A stretch of DNA of 64,000 nt from Streptomyces ambofaciens ATCC 23877 (GCF_001267885.1 NZ_CP012382.1:1116001-1180000); one strand, 5' to 3'; counted from the first letter of the stretch, positions 24,657-33,978 are shown. The notes: generated by a model from the sequence alone, not told the origin. A program made the numbers and translations.

Positions 24657-27095
24657 ATGGCACAGGGCACGGTCCAGGTGACGCACACCGGCACCTCGCG
24701 GTGGCGGCGCCGCACAGGTGAGTACGCATCGCTCGCCGCCGCCCTGGAGGCCGCGGCCGACGGGGACGTCCTCACCGTCGCCCCCGGGACCTACCGGGAG
24801 AACCTCGTCGTCCAGCGGGCGGTGACCCTGCGCGGGCCCGAGGGCGGACAGGGCTCGGTGCGGATCGCGCCCGTCGACGGTGTCCCGCTGACCGTGCGGG
24901 CCGCGGCGGTGATCCAGGACCTGCACGTGGAGGGCCAGGACGCGGCGGCGCCCGCGGTCCTCGTCGAGGACGGTACGCCGGAGCTGCTGGGCCTGAGGGT
25001 GGTCGCGCGGTCGGCCTCCGGGATAGAGGTGCGCGGAGGCGCGCGTCCCACGGTGCGCCGCTGCACCGTCGACAACCCGGCCGGCGTCGGCATCGCCGTC
25101 CTCGACGGCGGGGGCGGCGTCTTCGAGGAGTGCGAGGTCGTCTCGGCCGGTCAGGCGGGCGTCGCGGTGCGCTCCGGCGCACACCCCCGGCTGGAGCGCT
25201 GCCGGATCCATCACGCGGCGGGCTCGGGCCTCACGGCGACGGGCGAGGGTTCCGCGCTGGAGGCCGTGGGCTGCGAGATCTACGAAGTACGGGGCAGCGG
25301 CGTTCAGGTCACCGGCCGGGCCACCGCGCACCTGACCGACTGCGACGTGCACCGCACCACCGGCGACGGCGTCACGCTCGACACGGACGCGGTGCTCACC
25401 CTCGCCGACTGCCGTATCCACGACATCCCGGAGAACGCGGTCGACCTGCGTTCCCGCTCCGTCCTCACCCTGACCCGCACCACCGTCCGCCAGTTCGGCC
25501 GCAACGGCCTGTCGGTGTGGGACCCGGGCACGCGGGTGGACGCCAACCAGTGCGAGATCTTCGACAGCACCGGCGACTATCCGGCGGTCTGGGTGAGCGA
25601 CGGCGCCACCGCGGTGCTCGACTCCTGCCGGGTGCACGACGTGCCGGACGCGCTGTTCGTCCTGGACCGCGGTTCCCGCGTGGACGTCGTCGACAGCGAC
25701 CTGTCCCAGGTCCGCAACACCGCCGTGTCGGTGAGCGACGGCGCCATCGCGCAGCTCGACGACTGCCGCATCCGGGACGCGGCGACCGGCGCCTGGTTCC
25801 GCGACCACGGCAGCGGCGGCACCCTCAGCAACTGCACCCTGGACGGCAACCGCACCGGCGTGATCGTCACCAAGGGCGCCGACCCGACCATCGAGCGCTG
25901 CACGGTCGACTCCCCTTCCGAGGCGGGTGTCTACGTGTCGGCCGGGGGCCGCGGCAGCTTCCTCGGCTGCCGCGTCACCGGCAGCGCCGGCTACGGCTTC
26001 CACGTGATCGACGGCTGCCGTACGACGCTGCGCAAGTGCCGCACGGAGCGGTGCACGCGCGGCGGGTACGAGTTCGCGGACGCCGGACCGGACGCGGCGT
26101 CCGACTCGGGTCCGCTGGTCGAGGACTGCACCAGCGACGAGAGCGGCGGTCCGGCGGCTCCCCCGGCACCGGAGCCGGCCGTGCAGACCACGGGCCCGTC
26201 CACCGGGCTCCTCGGCTCGATCCCGGGGCAGCGCAGCACCGAGCAGGAGTCCCTGATCGCGGACGCCGGGCCGCAGGAGCCGGCGCGCACGTCGAAGGCC
26301 GTCCTGGGTGAGCTGGACGCGCTGGTGGGACTGGACAGCGTCAAGCGCGAGGTGCGGGCCCTGACCGACATGATCGAGGTGGGCCGGCGCCGGCAGCAGG
26401 CAGGCCTGAAGGCCGCGTCGGTCAAGCGCCACCTGGTCTTCACCGGTTCCCCGGGCACCGGCAAGACCACCGTCGCCCGGCTGTACGGCGAGATCCTCGC
26501 CTCCCTCGGCGTCCTGGACAAGGGGCACCTCGTCGAGGTGTCGCGGGTGGACCTGGTCGGCGAGCACATCGGCTCCACGGCGATCCGCACCCAGGAGGCG
26601 TTCCAGCGGGCGCACGGAGGCGTGCTGTTCATCGACGAGGCGTACGCGCTCTCCCCCGAGGACGCGGGCCGCGACTTCGGCAAGGAGGCCATCGACACGC
26701 TGGTGAAGCTGATGGAGGACCAACGGGACGCGGTCGTCGTGATCGTCGCGGGGTACACGGCGGAGATGGAGCGGTTCCTGTCCGTCAACCCGGGTGTGGC
26801 GTCCCGTTTCTCACGGACCATCACCTTCGGCGACTACGGGCCCGAGGAGCTGCTGCGGATCGTGCAGCAGCAGGCCGACGAGCACGAGTACCGGCTGGCT
26901 CCGGGTACGGCCGAGGCGCTGACGAAGTACTTCACGGCGATCCCGAAGGGCCCCGCCTTCGGCAACGGCCGCACCGCACGCCAGACCTTCGAGGCGATGG
27001 TGGAACGGCACGCGAGCCGGGTCGCCCAGCTGACCGACCCCAGCACGGACGACCTGACGCTGCTCTACGCCGAGGACTTGCCCGAGCTGCCCTAG
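24657..27095 (+). CDS. right-handed beta-helix protein fused to CbbX/EccA-like AAA+ ATPase
   Basis: An 812-residue fusion. Residues about 20-500 are a right-handed parallel beta-helix built from roughly 20-23-residue coils with repeated short motifs such as LTDCDVHRTTGDGV, LADCRIHDIPENAV and IERCTVDSPSEAGV. After an acidic Pro-rich linker comes one AAA+ module (about 560-812): VGLDSVKREVRAL, Walker A GSPGTGKTT (597-605), Walker B VLFIDEAYAL (about 655-664) and RFSRTITF with the sensor arginine. The ATPase resembles CbbX and the EccA component of type VII secretion, where a TPR domain normally occupies the N-terminus. Start at 24657 is preferred over GTG 24594. No secretion genes are adjacent. 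Confidence 0.85.
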   Translation: MAQGTVQVTHTGTSRWRRRTGEYASLAAALEAAADGDVLTVAPGTYRENLVVQRAVTLRGPEGGQGSVRIAPVDGVPLTVRAAAVIQDLHVEGQDAAAPAVLVEDGTPELLGLRVVARSASGIEVRGGARPTVRRCTVDNPAGVGIAVLDGGGGVFEECEVVSAGQAGVAVRSGAHPRLERCRIHHAAGSGLTATGEGSALEAVGCEIYEVRGSGVQVTGRATAHLTDCDVHRTTGDGVTLDTDAVLTLADCRIHDIPENAVDLRSRSVLTLTRTTVRQFGRNGLSVWDPGTRVDANQCEIFDSTGDYPAVWVSDGATAVLDSCRVHDVPDALFVLDRGSRVDVVDSDLSQVRNTAVSVSDGAIAQLDDCRIRDAATGAWFRDHGSGGTLSNCTLDGNRTGVIVTKGADPTIERCTVDSPSEAGVYVSAGGRGSFLGCRVTGSAGYGFHVIDGCRTTLRKCRTERCTRGGYEFADAGPDAASDSGPLVEDCTSDESGGPAAPPAPEPAVQTTGPSTGLLGSIPGQRSTEQESLIADAGPQEPARTSKAVLGELDALVGLDSVKREVRALTDMIEVGRRRQQAGLKAASVKRHLVFTGSPGTGKTTVARLYGEILASLGVLDKGHLVEVSRVDLVGEHIGSTAIRTQEAFQRAHGGVLFIDEAYALSPEDAGRDFGKEAIDTLVKLMEDQRDAVVVIVAGYTAEMERFLSVNPGVASRFSRTITFGDYGPEELLRIVQQQADEHEYRLAPGTAEALTKYFTAIPKGPAFGNGRTARQTFEAMVERHASRVAQLTDPSTDDLTLLYAEDLPELP

Positions 27096-27126
27096 AGCGC
27101 CGGCGGTCACCGCGACGCCGGGCGCC

Positions 27127-29508
27127 TCAGCAGGATCCGGGCCCGTCGTCCGCCGCCGGGACGGATTCCGGCCGGCCGGTGTGGCGCGGAGCGGGCACCT
27201 CCGGGCGCAGCCGGGCCAGCAGGCGCCGTCGTTCCTCGGCGAAGGCCGGATCGGCCTGGTAGTCGGAGTGGCCGAGGATCGGTGCCGGCAGCGGGTGCAG
27301 TTCGGTACGGCCGTAGGTGAGCGGGTCCTGGAGGGGGGCGCGGTCCACCGCGGGGCCCGAGTCGCCGGGCAGCCGCATCGGGCCGCCGATCGGGTCGGTG
27401 CGCCGGTAGAGGTTGCGCCAGCAGTCGACCTCCTCGTGCAGGGAGCCGAGCGCGGCCGGTCCGAAGTGGGCGGGGAACCAGCGGCCGTACAGCCGCTCCA
27501 GCGGGGAACCGTACGTGAGCAGGGCGACCCGTCTGCGGGCGGACGGCTCCAGCTGCCAGGCCGCCGAGGCGGCGAGGACGCTGCCCTGGGAGTGCCCCGA
27601 GATGACCAGTCGTCCGCCGGTCGCCCGGGTCCAGGTCGCCATCCGCCAGGTCAGGTCGGGCACCGCGCGCTCGGCGTAGCAGGGCGGAGCGAAGGGGTGG
27701 GCGGCGCGCGGCCAGAAGGTGCCGACGTCCCACAGGATGCCGATCGTGCGCCGCGCGGAGGCGTCCTTGTAGGCGCGCCTGCCCCAGGTGACGAAGAGTA
27801 TGAAGCCGAGGCCGATGAGCCAGGAGCCCAGGGCCTGCGCGGTCTGGGCGGCGCCGTGCACGGCGGCGTGCGTCCCCCGCGCGGCGTCGGCGGGCGCACG
27901 GTCGGTCGTCATCGCGCCGACCAGGGCCCCGGCGCCCAGCAGCAGGGTGGCGGCGGAGGTGATGGCGACGAGGAGGGGCGCCCGGTCGGTGAGGCCGGCC
28001 GTGGCGCGGGCGAACGCGATGCGCCGGGTGCGTCCCGGGTCTCCGGGCTCGCCGGCGTGGTCGTCCTCCACGGCGGCCCGCTCCGTGCGGACGCGTCGCC
28101 AGGTGTGGCGGGCGAGGACGGCGCACATCAGCAGCACGACGACGAGCAGCGGCGGGATGACGGACGCCTGCCAGGTCAGCAGGACGGGCGGACCGTCGAG
28201 GGAGGTGCCGGTGCCGTCCAGCCAGTCCGACACGCGCTGGGAGACCCCGCCGGACATCACGCCGCCCAGCGCGCAGGCCAGCATGGCGACGGCGGGGCCG
28301 CCGAGGCCGCGGATCGCGGCGCGGGCGTCGGGGAGGCTGCGGTGCAGCAGGTGCGCGACCACGGCGAGCGCGATGACCAGCAGGCCCTGCGCCAGGGCGA
28401 GCCCGCCGAAGGTCATGTCGCCCGGCAGCCGCCCCGCCGACGTCCACCCCGGGCGGGCCCAGCCGCCGTACAGCAGGGCGCCGACGAACAGGAGAAGGGC
28501 CGCGAGCGGCAGGCGCCGTACGAGGCGCTCGTCGAGTGCCCGGTCGAGGCGCCCCTCGCTGCGGCCCCGGCGGCAGACCACCGCGACCACGGCGACCGCC
28601 CCGGCGGCCAGCGCGGCCGTCAGGATCCGGCCCAGCGTGTCGAGCGGCACGGATCCGCCGGCCCGGCGGTCGAACCGGGCCGCCGGTGCGCCGACCGCCG
28701 CGGCGACCGTGAGCAGGGCGGCGGCGGTGTGCGCGGCACGCAGCCGGGCCACCAGGCGGCGCCCGTACCAGAACCCGGGCCTGCTCAGGGCGTTGCGGGC
28801 GGGGTCCTCCTCGGGACCGTCCGCGCGGTCGATCGGCTGCTGGGACTCGTACGCCCGCCAGGTGCGCAGCGACAGGTACCACAGCAGGCCGGTGAGCGCG
28901 GCGGGCACCGCGGCGGCGAGGGCGAGTCTGCGGCCGGGCGCGCTCCACCAGCCGCCGTCCGACATCACCGGCGACAGGAAACCCAGCCAGGAGTGCCGCT
29001 CGGCGCAGGCGTGCGTGCCCGCGCACTGCCAGGCGACGAGGTCGAGCGCGACCTCGCAGGCCGCGGCGACCAGCAGCACCGTCAGGGTCAGTCCCGTGAG
29101 CCGCACCAGCAGCCCGTACAGGCGGACCGTCCTCGTCCTGCCCTCGGCGGTGGGCCGCATCCAGTGGGCGAGGTTGACCACCATGAAGGGAAGGAGCAGC
29201 AGCCACAGGGCGCGGGTGCCGTTCCCGGAGGTGAGGTTGCACCAGACGTAGGCCTCGGGCACCGGCCTGCCCCGGTAGTCCTCCGGCCGGGACTCGGCGT
29301 CGGCGTCCTCGCTGCGCCGGAAGACGGCCGCGATGTCGTCGCCCGTGACGCGTACGGTCCGCGGGTCGTCCAGCATGTCCGCCGGGGTCGTGCCGCCCAC
29401 TCCGTGGACCAGGAGTTCCAGGGCGGTGCCGCTTCTCCCGTCTCCCCCGGCACGCGGCCCGGGAGCGTCCGGCGTACCCGTCCCGTCCCGTTCCTGCGCC
29501 TGTTCCAC
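27127..29508 (-). CDS. polytopic membrane protein with split alpha/beta-hydrolase (lipase-like) signature
   Basis: A 793-residue protein. An N-terminal LELLVHGVGGTTP (HGxGG at 35-39) resembles the oxyanion-hole strand of lipases. It is followed by ten or eleven predicted membrane helices (about 95-575), and then a cytoplasmic C-terminal region with GHSQGS (638-643) and plausible Asp (RTDPIGG, about 705) and His (LGHSDYQ, about 747) partners. The catalytic parts therefore flank the membrane domain. GTG at 29508 is chosen because GGGGGAG lies about 8 bases upstream; GTG at 29517 is possible. It is convergent with the beta-helix/AAA+ gene. A lipid or ester substrate is inferred only. Confidence 0.7.
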   Translation of the reverse strand: MEQAQERDGTGTPDAPGPRAGGDGRSGTALELLVHGVGGTTPADMLDDPRTVRVTGDDIAAVFRRSEDADAESRPEDYRGRPVPEAYVWCNLTSGNGTRALWLLLLPFMVVNLAHWMRPTAEGRTRTVRLYGLLVRLTGLTLTVLLVAAACEVALDLVAWQCAGTHACAERHSWLGFLSPVMSDGGWWSAPGRRLALAAAVPAALTGLLWYLSLRTWRAYESQQPIDRADGPEEDPARNALSRPGFWYGRRLVARLRAAHTAAALLTVAAAVGAPAARFDRRAGGSVPLDTLGRILTAALAAGAVAVVAVVCRRGRSEGRLDRALDERLVRRLPLAALLLFVGALLYGGWARPGWTSAGRLPGDMTFGGLALAQGLLVIALAVVAHLLHRSLPDARAAIRGLGGPAVAMLACALGGVMSGGVSQRVSDWLDGTGTSLDGPPVLLTWQASVIPPLLVVVLLMCAVLARHTWRRVRTERAAVEDDHAGEPGDPGRTRRIAFARATAGLTDRAPLLVAITSAATLLLGAGALVGAMTTDRAPADAARGTHAAVHGAAQTAQALGSWLIGLGFILFVTWGRRAYKDASARRTIGILWDVGTFWPRAAHPFAPPCYAERAVPDLTWRMATWTRATGGRLVISGHSQGSVLAASAAWQLEPSARRRVALLTYGSPLERLYGRWFPAHFGPAALGSLHEEVDCWRNLYRRTDPIGGPMRLPGDSGPAVDRAPLQDPLTYGRTELHPLPAPILGHSDYQADPAFAEERRRLLARLRPEVPAPRHTGRPESVPAADDGPGSC

Positions 29509-29793
29509 TGTCCGCACTCCCCCGTGACGCGCCGTCGGCTCTGTCCGTGCGGGCACAAGGATCTCCGCTGCGGGGACGCCCCGCACCCCTCGGCACGGAA
29601 TCTCCCCGAACCGTGTGACAGGTGACACCGGAACGGGACAGAAATGACATGTGCGCGGCAGGCGGGCGGTGGCGCGGCCCGTGGCACGGCGTGCGAGGAT
29701 GGGACGTCCGCGCACCGGAGCGGGGAGAACTCCTCGTCGGAGCCCGTGCGCCGGGCGTGTCGGACGGTTTGCGGCGAAAGGACCGAGGCGTAC

Positions 29794-30630
29794 GTGAGTG
29801 AGAATCCGAACCTCCTCGCGGAGCAGCGGCGCGCCCTGATCCTCGACGAGGTGCGCCGCCGGGGCGGGGTCCGTGTCAACGAGCTGACCCGCAAGCTCGG
29901 CGTGTCGGACATGACGGTCCGCCGCGACCTCGACTCACTGGCCCGGCAGGGCGTGCTGGAGAAGGTGCACGGCGGTGCGGTCCCGGTGGTCGAGGCCAGC
30001 ACGCACGAGCCGGGGTTCGAGGCGAAGTCGGGTCTGGAGCCGACCGCCAAGGAGGACATCGCGCGGGCCGCGGCGGAGCTGGTCGCGCCGGGCGCGGCCA
30101 TCGCCCTGTCGGGCGGTACGACGACGTACGCGCTGGCGCACCGGCTGGTGGACGTGCCGGATCTGACGGTGGTCACCAACTCCGTGCGGGTGGCCGACGT
30201 GTTCCACGTGGCGCAGCGCACCTCGGGGGCGAGGCAGGGTGCGGCCACGGTGGTGCTCACGGGCGGTGTACGCACTCCCTCCGACTCCCTGGTGGGGCCG
30301 GTCGCGGACCAGGCGATCGCGACGCTCCACTTCGACGTGCTGTTCCTCGGTGTGCACGGGATATCGGCCGAGGCCGGTCTGTCGACGCCGAACCTGGCGG
30401 AGGCCGAGACCAACCGGCGGCTGGTGCAGTCCGCGCGGCGTGTCGTGGTGGTCGCCGACCACACCAAGTGGGGTGTCGTGGGCCTGAGTTCCTTCGCGGG
30501 CCTGGACCAGATGGACACGCTGGTGACCGACGCCGGGCTGCCGTCGGACGCCCGCGCGGAGATCTCGGAGCACCTGGGCCTGGTCGTGGCCGGGGAGGAC
30601 GCGGCCGGCGCACCGGAGACGGCCGGCTGA
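29794..30630 (+). CDS. DeoR-family transcriptional regulator
   Basis: A 278-residue sugar-responsive repressor. The N-terminal HTH is clear (RGGVRVNELTRKLGVSDMTVRRDL), with the longer segment also including the typical DLDSLARQGVLEKVHGGAV in pieces. The C-terminal DeoR sensor has ALSGGTTTYALA, VVTNSVRVAD, VLTGGVRTPSDSLVGP and VVVADHTKWG, a fold that binds phosphorylated sugars. GTG at 29794 begins SENPNLLAEQRR. It diverges from the lipase-like membrane gene with 285 bases between starts. No sugar operon adjoins it, so the target genes are probably elsewhere. Confidence 0.9.
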   Translation: MSENPNLLAEQRRALILDEVRRRGGVRVNELTRKLGVSDMTVRRDLDSLARQGVLEKVHGGAVPVVEASTHEPGFEAKSGLEPTAKEDIARAAAELVAPGAAIALSGGTTTYALAHRLVDVPDLTVVTNSVRVADVFHVAQRTSGARQGAATVVLTGGVRTPSDSLVGPVADQAIATLHFDVLFLGVHGISAEAGLSTPNLAEAETNRRLVQSARRVVVVADHTKWGVVGLSSFAGLDQMDTLVTDAGLPSDARAEISEHLGLVVAGEDAAGAPETAG

Positions 30631-30739
30631 AGCCGGCCCGGTCCGGACCGGCCCCGCTGACACCGGGCGTGTCCACGGCTATCGTGACGCCACCCGTCCG
30701 GTCGCCGCGTCCGCGGCTCTGCTCAAGGGGGTTGCGCCC

Positions 30740-31213
30740 ATGGCTCGCCGTCTGCGTCCGGTGGGTCTCGACTTCGTCGGGACGGCTCCGGTACGCCTGG
30801 TCTTCGCCAGGGACGTCTCCGCCGCTCCGGACGCGGTCTTCCGGGCGCTCGCCGAGGACGTGCCGGGCTGGCCCGCCTGGTTCTCGGCGGTGACGCTGGC
30901 CCGGCCCATCGGCGACGGCGCGGGGCGCGAGGTCCGGCTCAGGGGCGGGGCGCGCTTCGTGGAGACCGTCCTGGCGGCCCGGCGGCCCGAGGTGTACGCC
31001 TACCGCGTCGACGTCACCAACACGCCCGGCGCCCGGGCCATGGCCGAGGAGTGGCGGCTGACGCCGGCCGGGACCGGCACGCGGGTGCGGTGGACGTTCG
31101 CCGCGGACGGTACGGCTCCGTTCCGTTTCGTCCTCGACCGCGCGCGACCGGGACTGGGACGGGCTTTCCGGGACGCGGTCACCTCCCTGGACCGGCGGCT
31201 CTCCCACCCGTAG
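30740..31213 (+). CDS. SRPBCC (polyketide cyclase/START-like) family protein
   Basis: A 157-residue protein with the helix-grip fold. Visible family segments are VFARDVSAAPDAVFRALAEDV at the first strand and helix in short blocks (APDAVFRALAED), GWPAWFSAV, EEWRLTPAGTGTRVRWTF and a C-terminal long helix ending DRRLSHP. Such proteins bind hydrophobic ligands; many are annotated as cyclases or dehydrases without proof. It is convergent with the PLP-dependent enzyme and 110 bases after the DeoR gene. Nothing in the surroundings gives a ligand. Confidence 0.8.
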   Translation: MARRLRPVGLDFVGTAPVRLVFARDVSAAPDAVFRALAEDVPGWPAWFSAVTLARPIGDGAGREVRLRGGARFVETVLAARRPEVYAYRVDVTNTPGARAMAEEWRLTPAGTGTRVRWTFAADGTAPFRFVLDRARPGLGRAFRDAVTSLDRRLSHP

Positions 31214-31240
31214 CGCGCTGTCCGGGCCCCTGCGGCGGGG

Positions 31241-32365
31241 TCAGAGCGGCCAGTCGCCGGTGCGCAGCAGGGACTCGATCGCCGCCGTGTACGGCCCGAT
31301 CTCGAGGCCCTGGCCGGCGAGCCAGGCGTCCGAGTAGTACTTGTCGAGGTACCGGTCCCCCGGGTCGCAGAGCAGCGTCACCACGCTGCCCCGGCGCCCC
31401 TCGGCCACCATCTCGGCGACGATCTTCAGCGCGCTCCACAGTCCGGTGCCCGTGGAACCGCCCGCCTTGCGGCCGATGGCCTGTTCCAGGGCCCGGACGG
31501 CGGCCACGCTCGCCGCGTCCGGCACCTTCATCATGCGGTCGACGGCGCCGGGCACGAAGCTCGGCTCCATCCGGGGTCGGCCGATGCCCTCGATGCGGGA
31601 ACCGCAGTCGCAGGTGACGTCCGGATCGCCGGTCGTCCAGCCCTCGAAGAAGCAGGAGTTCTCGGGATCGGCGACGCAGATGCGGGTGTCGTACTGCATG
31701 TAGTGCACGTAGCGCGCGAGGGTCGCCGAGGTGCCGCCGGTGCCGGCCGTGGCGACGATCCACGCGGGCTCGGGGAACCGTTCGAGCCGCAGCTGCCGGA
31801 AGATCGACTCGGCGATGTTGTTGTTGCCGCGCCAGTCCGTGGCGCGTTCGGCGTAGGTGAACTGGTCCATGTAGTGGCCGCCGGTCTCGGCCGCGAGGCG
31901 GGCGGACTCCTCGTACATCCGCCGGGAGTCGTCCACGAAGTGGCACCGCCCGCCGTGGAACTCGATCAGGCGGATCTTCTCGGCGCTGGTCGTGCGCGGC
32001 ATGACGGCGATGAAGGGCACGCCGATCAGGTTCGCGAAGTACGCCTCGGAGACGGCCGTCGAACCGCTGGACGCCTCGATCACCGGGCGGTCGGGCCGGA
32101 TCCAGCCGTTGCACAGGCCGTAGAGGAAGAGCGAGCGGGCGAGCCGGTGCTTGAGACTGCCGGTGGGGTGGGTCGACTCGTCCTTCAGGTACAGGTCGAT
32201 GCCCCACCGCTCGGGCAGCGGGAAGAGAAGCAGGTGGGTGTCGGCCGAGCGGTTGGCATCGGCCTGGACCTTGCGCACGGCTTCCTTCAGCCAGGCACGG
32301 TAGGCGGTGTCGCTGCGGTCGACGTCGAGGGTGGCGCCGGTGCGGGTGTGCTGGGGGGTGCTCAC
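31241..32365 (-). CDS. PLP-dependent cysteine synthase family enzyme, Cds1-like L-cysteine desulfhydrase
   Basis: A 374-residue fold-type II PLP enzyme. The PLP lysine is in [12 protein letters not shown], the substrate loop in [13 protein letters not shown] and the PLP-phosphate loop in [11 protein letters not shown]. Overall it resembles mycobacterial Rv3684 (Cds1), an L-cysteine desulfhydrase releasing H2S, more than CysK or CysM. ATG at 32365 follows GGAGCC. A reverse-strand TATGAT (32424-32419) lies about 55 bases upstream of the start. It is transcribed alone toward the SRPBCC gene. Cysteine synthase activity cannot be excluded. Confidence 0.83.
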   Translation of the reverse strand: MSTPQHTRTGATLDVDRSDTAYRAWLKEAVRKVQADANRSADTHLLLFPLPERWGIDLYLKDESTHPTGSLKHRLARSLFLYGLCNGWIRPDRPVIEASSGSTAVSEAYFANLIGVPFIAVMPRTTSAEKIRLIEFHGGRCHFVDDSRRMYEESARLAAETGGHYMDQFTYAERATDWRGNNNIAESIFRQLRLERFPEPAWIVATAGTGGTSATLARYVHYMQYDTRICVADPENSCFFEGWTTGDPDVTCDCGSRIEGIGRPRMEPSFVPGAVDRMMKVPDAASVAAVRALEQAIGRKAGGSTGTGLWSALKIVAEMVAEGRRGSVVTLLCDPGDRYLDKYYSDAWLAGQGLEIGPYTAAIESLLRTGDWPL

Positions 32366-32418
32366 GTCGAGGCTCCTTACGCTGCGCGCCGACGGCGCCT
32401 CGCGCGGCCGACCCCTCG

Positions 32419-32447
32419 ATCATAGGCACCTTCCGCACGCTTCTCAC
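32419..32447 (-). promoter_or_regulatory. candidate promoter of the PLP enzyme gene
   Basis: On the reverse strand TATGAT occupies 32424-32419, with GTGAGA at 32447-32442 and a 17-base spacer. The -10 is good, the -35 weak, and the distance to the start codon is plausible. Confidence 0.35.
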
Positions 32448-32514
32448 CTGCATAAACACACCTTTGACGGCCCCAAAGGCACGCCTGGGGCGTCAGGCCC
32501 GGCCCGGTGGGGGC

Positions 32515-32530
32515 GCATTCGCGCGAATGC
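32515..32530. repeat. 16-bp perfect palindrome
   Basis: GCATTCGCGCGAATGC is fully self-complementary. Its position in a divergent intergenic region makes it a possible operator, but no regulator is adjacent. Confidence 0.4.
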
Positions 32531-32708
32531 TCCGGCCGCCTTCGGAAAGGGCTGGTGCGTACTGGTGCTCGGCGCGTGGTGCGGGCAGACTGCCAGCGGG
32601 CGGGGCCGGGTTCCGCCGCGGACGCACAAGGGAGCACGACACGAGCCGGCCGGTACCTGGCCCAGCGGGGTACGCGGTCCGGCGATCGAGGGGCGAGGGG
32701 GCGACGTC

Positions 32709-33032
32709 ATGGCGGAGCCGGAGTTCAGGGCCACGGGGGTGCGGATCGGCAAGCGGCTGCGCTCACTCACCCGGGCCGGGACGGTCCGGATCAGCGGTGG
32801 CAGGGTGGAGTTGCTCACCAGCTACGGCAGTGAGATCGACAGCGCTCCGGTGCAGGCCGTGCGCGCCTCCCGGCCCTGGTTCGCCCCGGAGGACCGGGCC
32901 TTCGCCGACCTCGACGGCAAGCGCTACCTGCTGACCCTCGGTGAGCGGGACCCCGCGCCGGGTGAGCCGGGTCCGCCCGCGGCTCACCGTTTCATCGAAG
33001 CGGTGCGCAGGGCGGGCGGGCATCGCGGTTGA
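32709..33032 (+). CDS. small conserved-looking protein of unknown function
   Basis: A 107-residue soluble protein. ATG at 32709 is preceded by GAGGGGGCGACGTC. It has alternating beta-like segments, including SGGRVELLTSYGSEIDSAP, VQAVRASRPWF and DGKRYLLTLGERD, and no cysteines, membrane helix or signal peptide. I do not recognise a family. The codon pattern (strong G/C third positions) supports a real gene. The next gene, an RsbW-like ATPase, starts 184 bases downstream on the same strand. No function is proposed. Confidence 0.65.
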   Translation: MAEPEFRATGVRIGKRLRSLTRAGTVRISGGRVELLTSYGSEIDSAPVQAVRASRPWFAPEDRAFADLDGKRYLLTLGERDPAPGEPGPPAAHRFIEAVRRAGGHRG

Positions 33033-33216
33033 GATGTCCGTAAGTTGCGGTGCCTCAGCCCTTGCGTCACGCTGGTCTCACGTCACTCTGGGTTTACCGG
33101 CGATAACGCTGCGAACCAGCCCGCCGGCCACGACAGCAGGCGGCGGCGTGCCGCGTGCGCCCTGCTGGATCCGAACTCCGTGTTCTTCCGGACCTCTATG
33201 TCGGGGAGTCGCAGCC

Positions 33217-33765
33217 GTGATCAGTCACCCAAGCAGACACTGCACGGTGGAGCTCCAAGCCCTGCCGTCGCGGATCGGCCAGGTCCGCAGAATCGTATCT
33301 GCGCAATTGCGCTACTGGCATATGGATTCCCTGATCGACCGGGCCGCGCTCGGCGTGACGGAGTTGTTGACCAACGTCCATCTGCACGCCCAGCCCGACA
33401 AGACGTGCACCGTGGAGATAGAGCTGCTGTTGGACCGGCTCACCGTCTCCGTGCGCGACCACGATCCACGCCTGCCCGTGGTGGACGACGCCGCGCCGCT
33501 CGCGACGTGCGGGCGCGGGTTGTCCATGGTGGCCTCGCTGAGCGAGAGCTGGGGTGCCCGGCCGGACGGCGAGTCCGGCAAGGTCGTCTGGTTCACGCTC
33601 CCGACGGCCACCGGCGCGCCGGTCACCGCGCCACCCGTCTCCGCCCGCCCGCCGCGGCGCCTGGTCGAGGAGGTGCCGGCCGCCGCCTTCGCTGCGGAGG
33701 TCGAGCACTCGGTCGACCTCCGCGGGTCCCAACCCGCTCCCGCCCGGTCGGCCGTTGCAGGCTGA
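33217..33765 (+). CDS. RsbW-like ATP-binding (GHKL) regulatory protein
   Basis: A 182-residue histidine-kinase-like ATPase. The N-box is ALGVTELLTNVHLHA, the G1-like segment is DHDPRLPV and the G2 loop is CGRGLSMVASLSESWG. A Pro-rich C-terminal tail of about 50 residues follows the domain. Streptomyces encode many such proteins, some of which are anti-sigma factors and others partners of anti-anti-sigma proteins. No sigma factor or STAS protein is adjacent, so the partner is unknown. GTG at 33217 is the start that preserves the first strand. Confidence 0.85.
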   Translation: MISHPSRHCTVELQALPSRIGQVRRIVSAQLRYWHMDSLIDRAALGVTELLTNVHLHAQPDKTCTVEIELLLDRLTVSVRDHDPRLPVVDDAAPLATCGRGLSMVASLSESWGARPDGESGKVVWFTLPTATGAPVTAPPVSARPPRRLVEEVPAAAFAAEVEHSVDLRGSQPAPARSAVAG

Positions 33766-33860
33766 CCGGGCGGTGACCCCCCGCTGCCGCGGGCCGTGCG
33801 GTGGGTTTCCGGCGGATGGCGTGCCGACCGCAAGCGGTCCAGGTCCGGCGCCGTGCGCTG

Positions 33861-33924
33861 AGCGGCTGTGCGGCTGAGCGGCTGAGCGGCTGTGCGGCTG
33901 AGCGGCTGTGCGGCTGTGCGGCTG
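33861..33924. repeat. 8-bp tandem repeat, eight copies
   Basis: Eight perfect head-to-tail copies of WGCGGCTG (W is A or T) run without interruption, preceded and followed by partial copies. The region lies between the stops of the RsbW-like and SHOCT genes and is outside any supported gene. Confidence 0.85.
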
Positions 33925-33950
33925 TGCGCTGAGCATCTGTGCGCCGCGTG

Positions 33951-33978
33951 CGGTGCCGGGTGCCAGGTGCCGGGTGCC
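33951..33978. repeat. 7-bp tandem repeat, four copies
   Basis: Four contiguous copies of NGGTGCC (N is C, G, A, G) lie 26 bases after the 8-bp array, in the same convergent intergenic space. Confidence 0.75.

Larger units (their letters stand above)
32366..32708. other. 343-base divergent intergenic region
   Basis: It separates the PLP enzyme (leftward) from a small unknown gene (rightward). I see no credible gene. It contains a reverse promoter candidate, the small inverted repeat CCTTTG/CAAAGG (32461-32479) and a perfect 16-base palindrome at 32515-32530. Confidence 0.6.

Noticed and set aside
23838..26723. 961-codon reverse open frame opposite the beta-helix/AAA+ gene
   Set aside because: No recognisable domain, and the forward gene has complete Walker A and B motifs.
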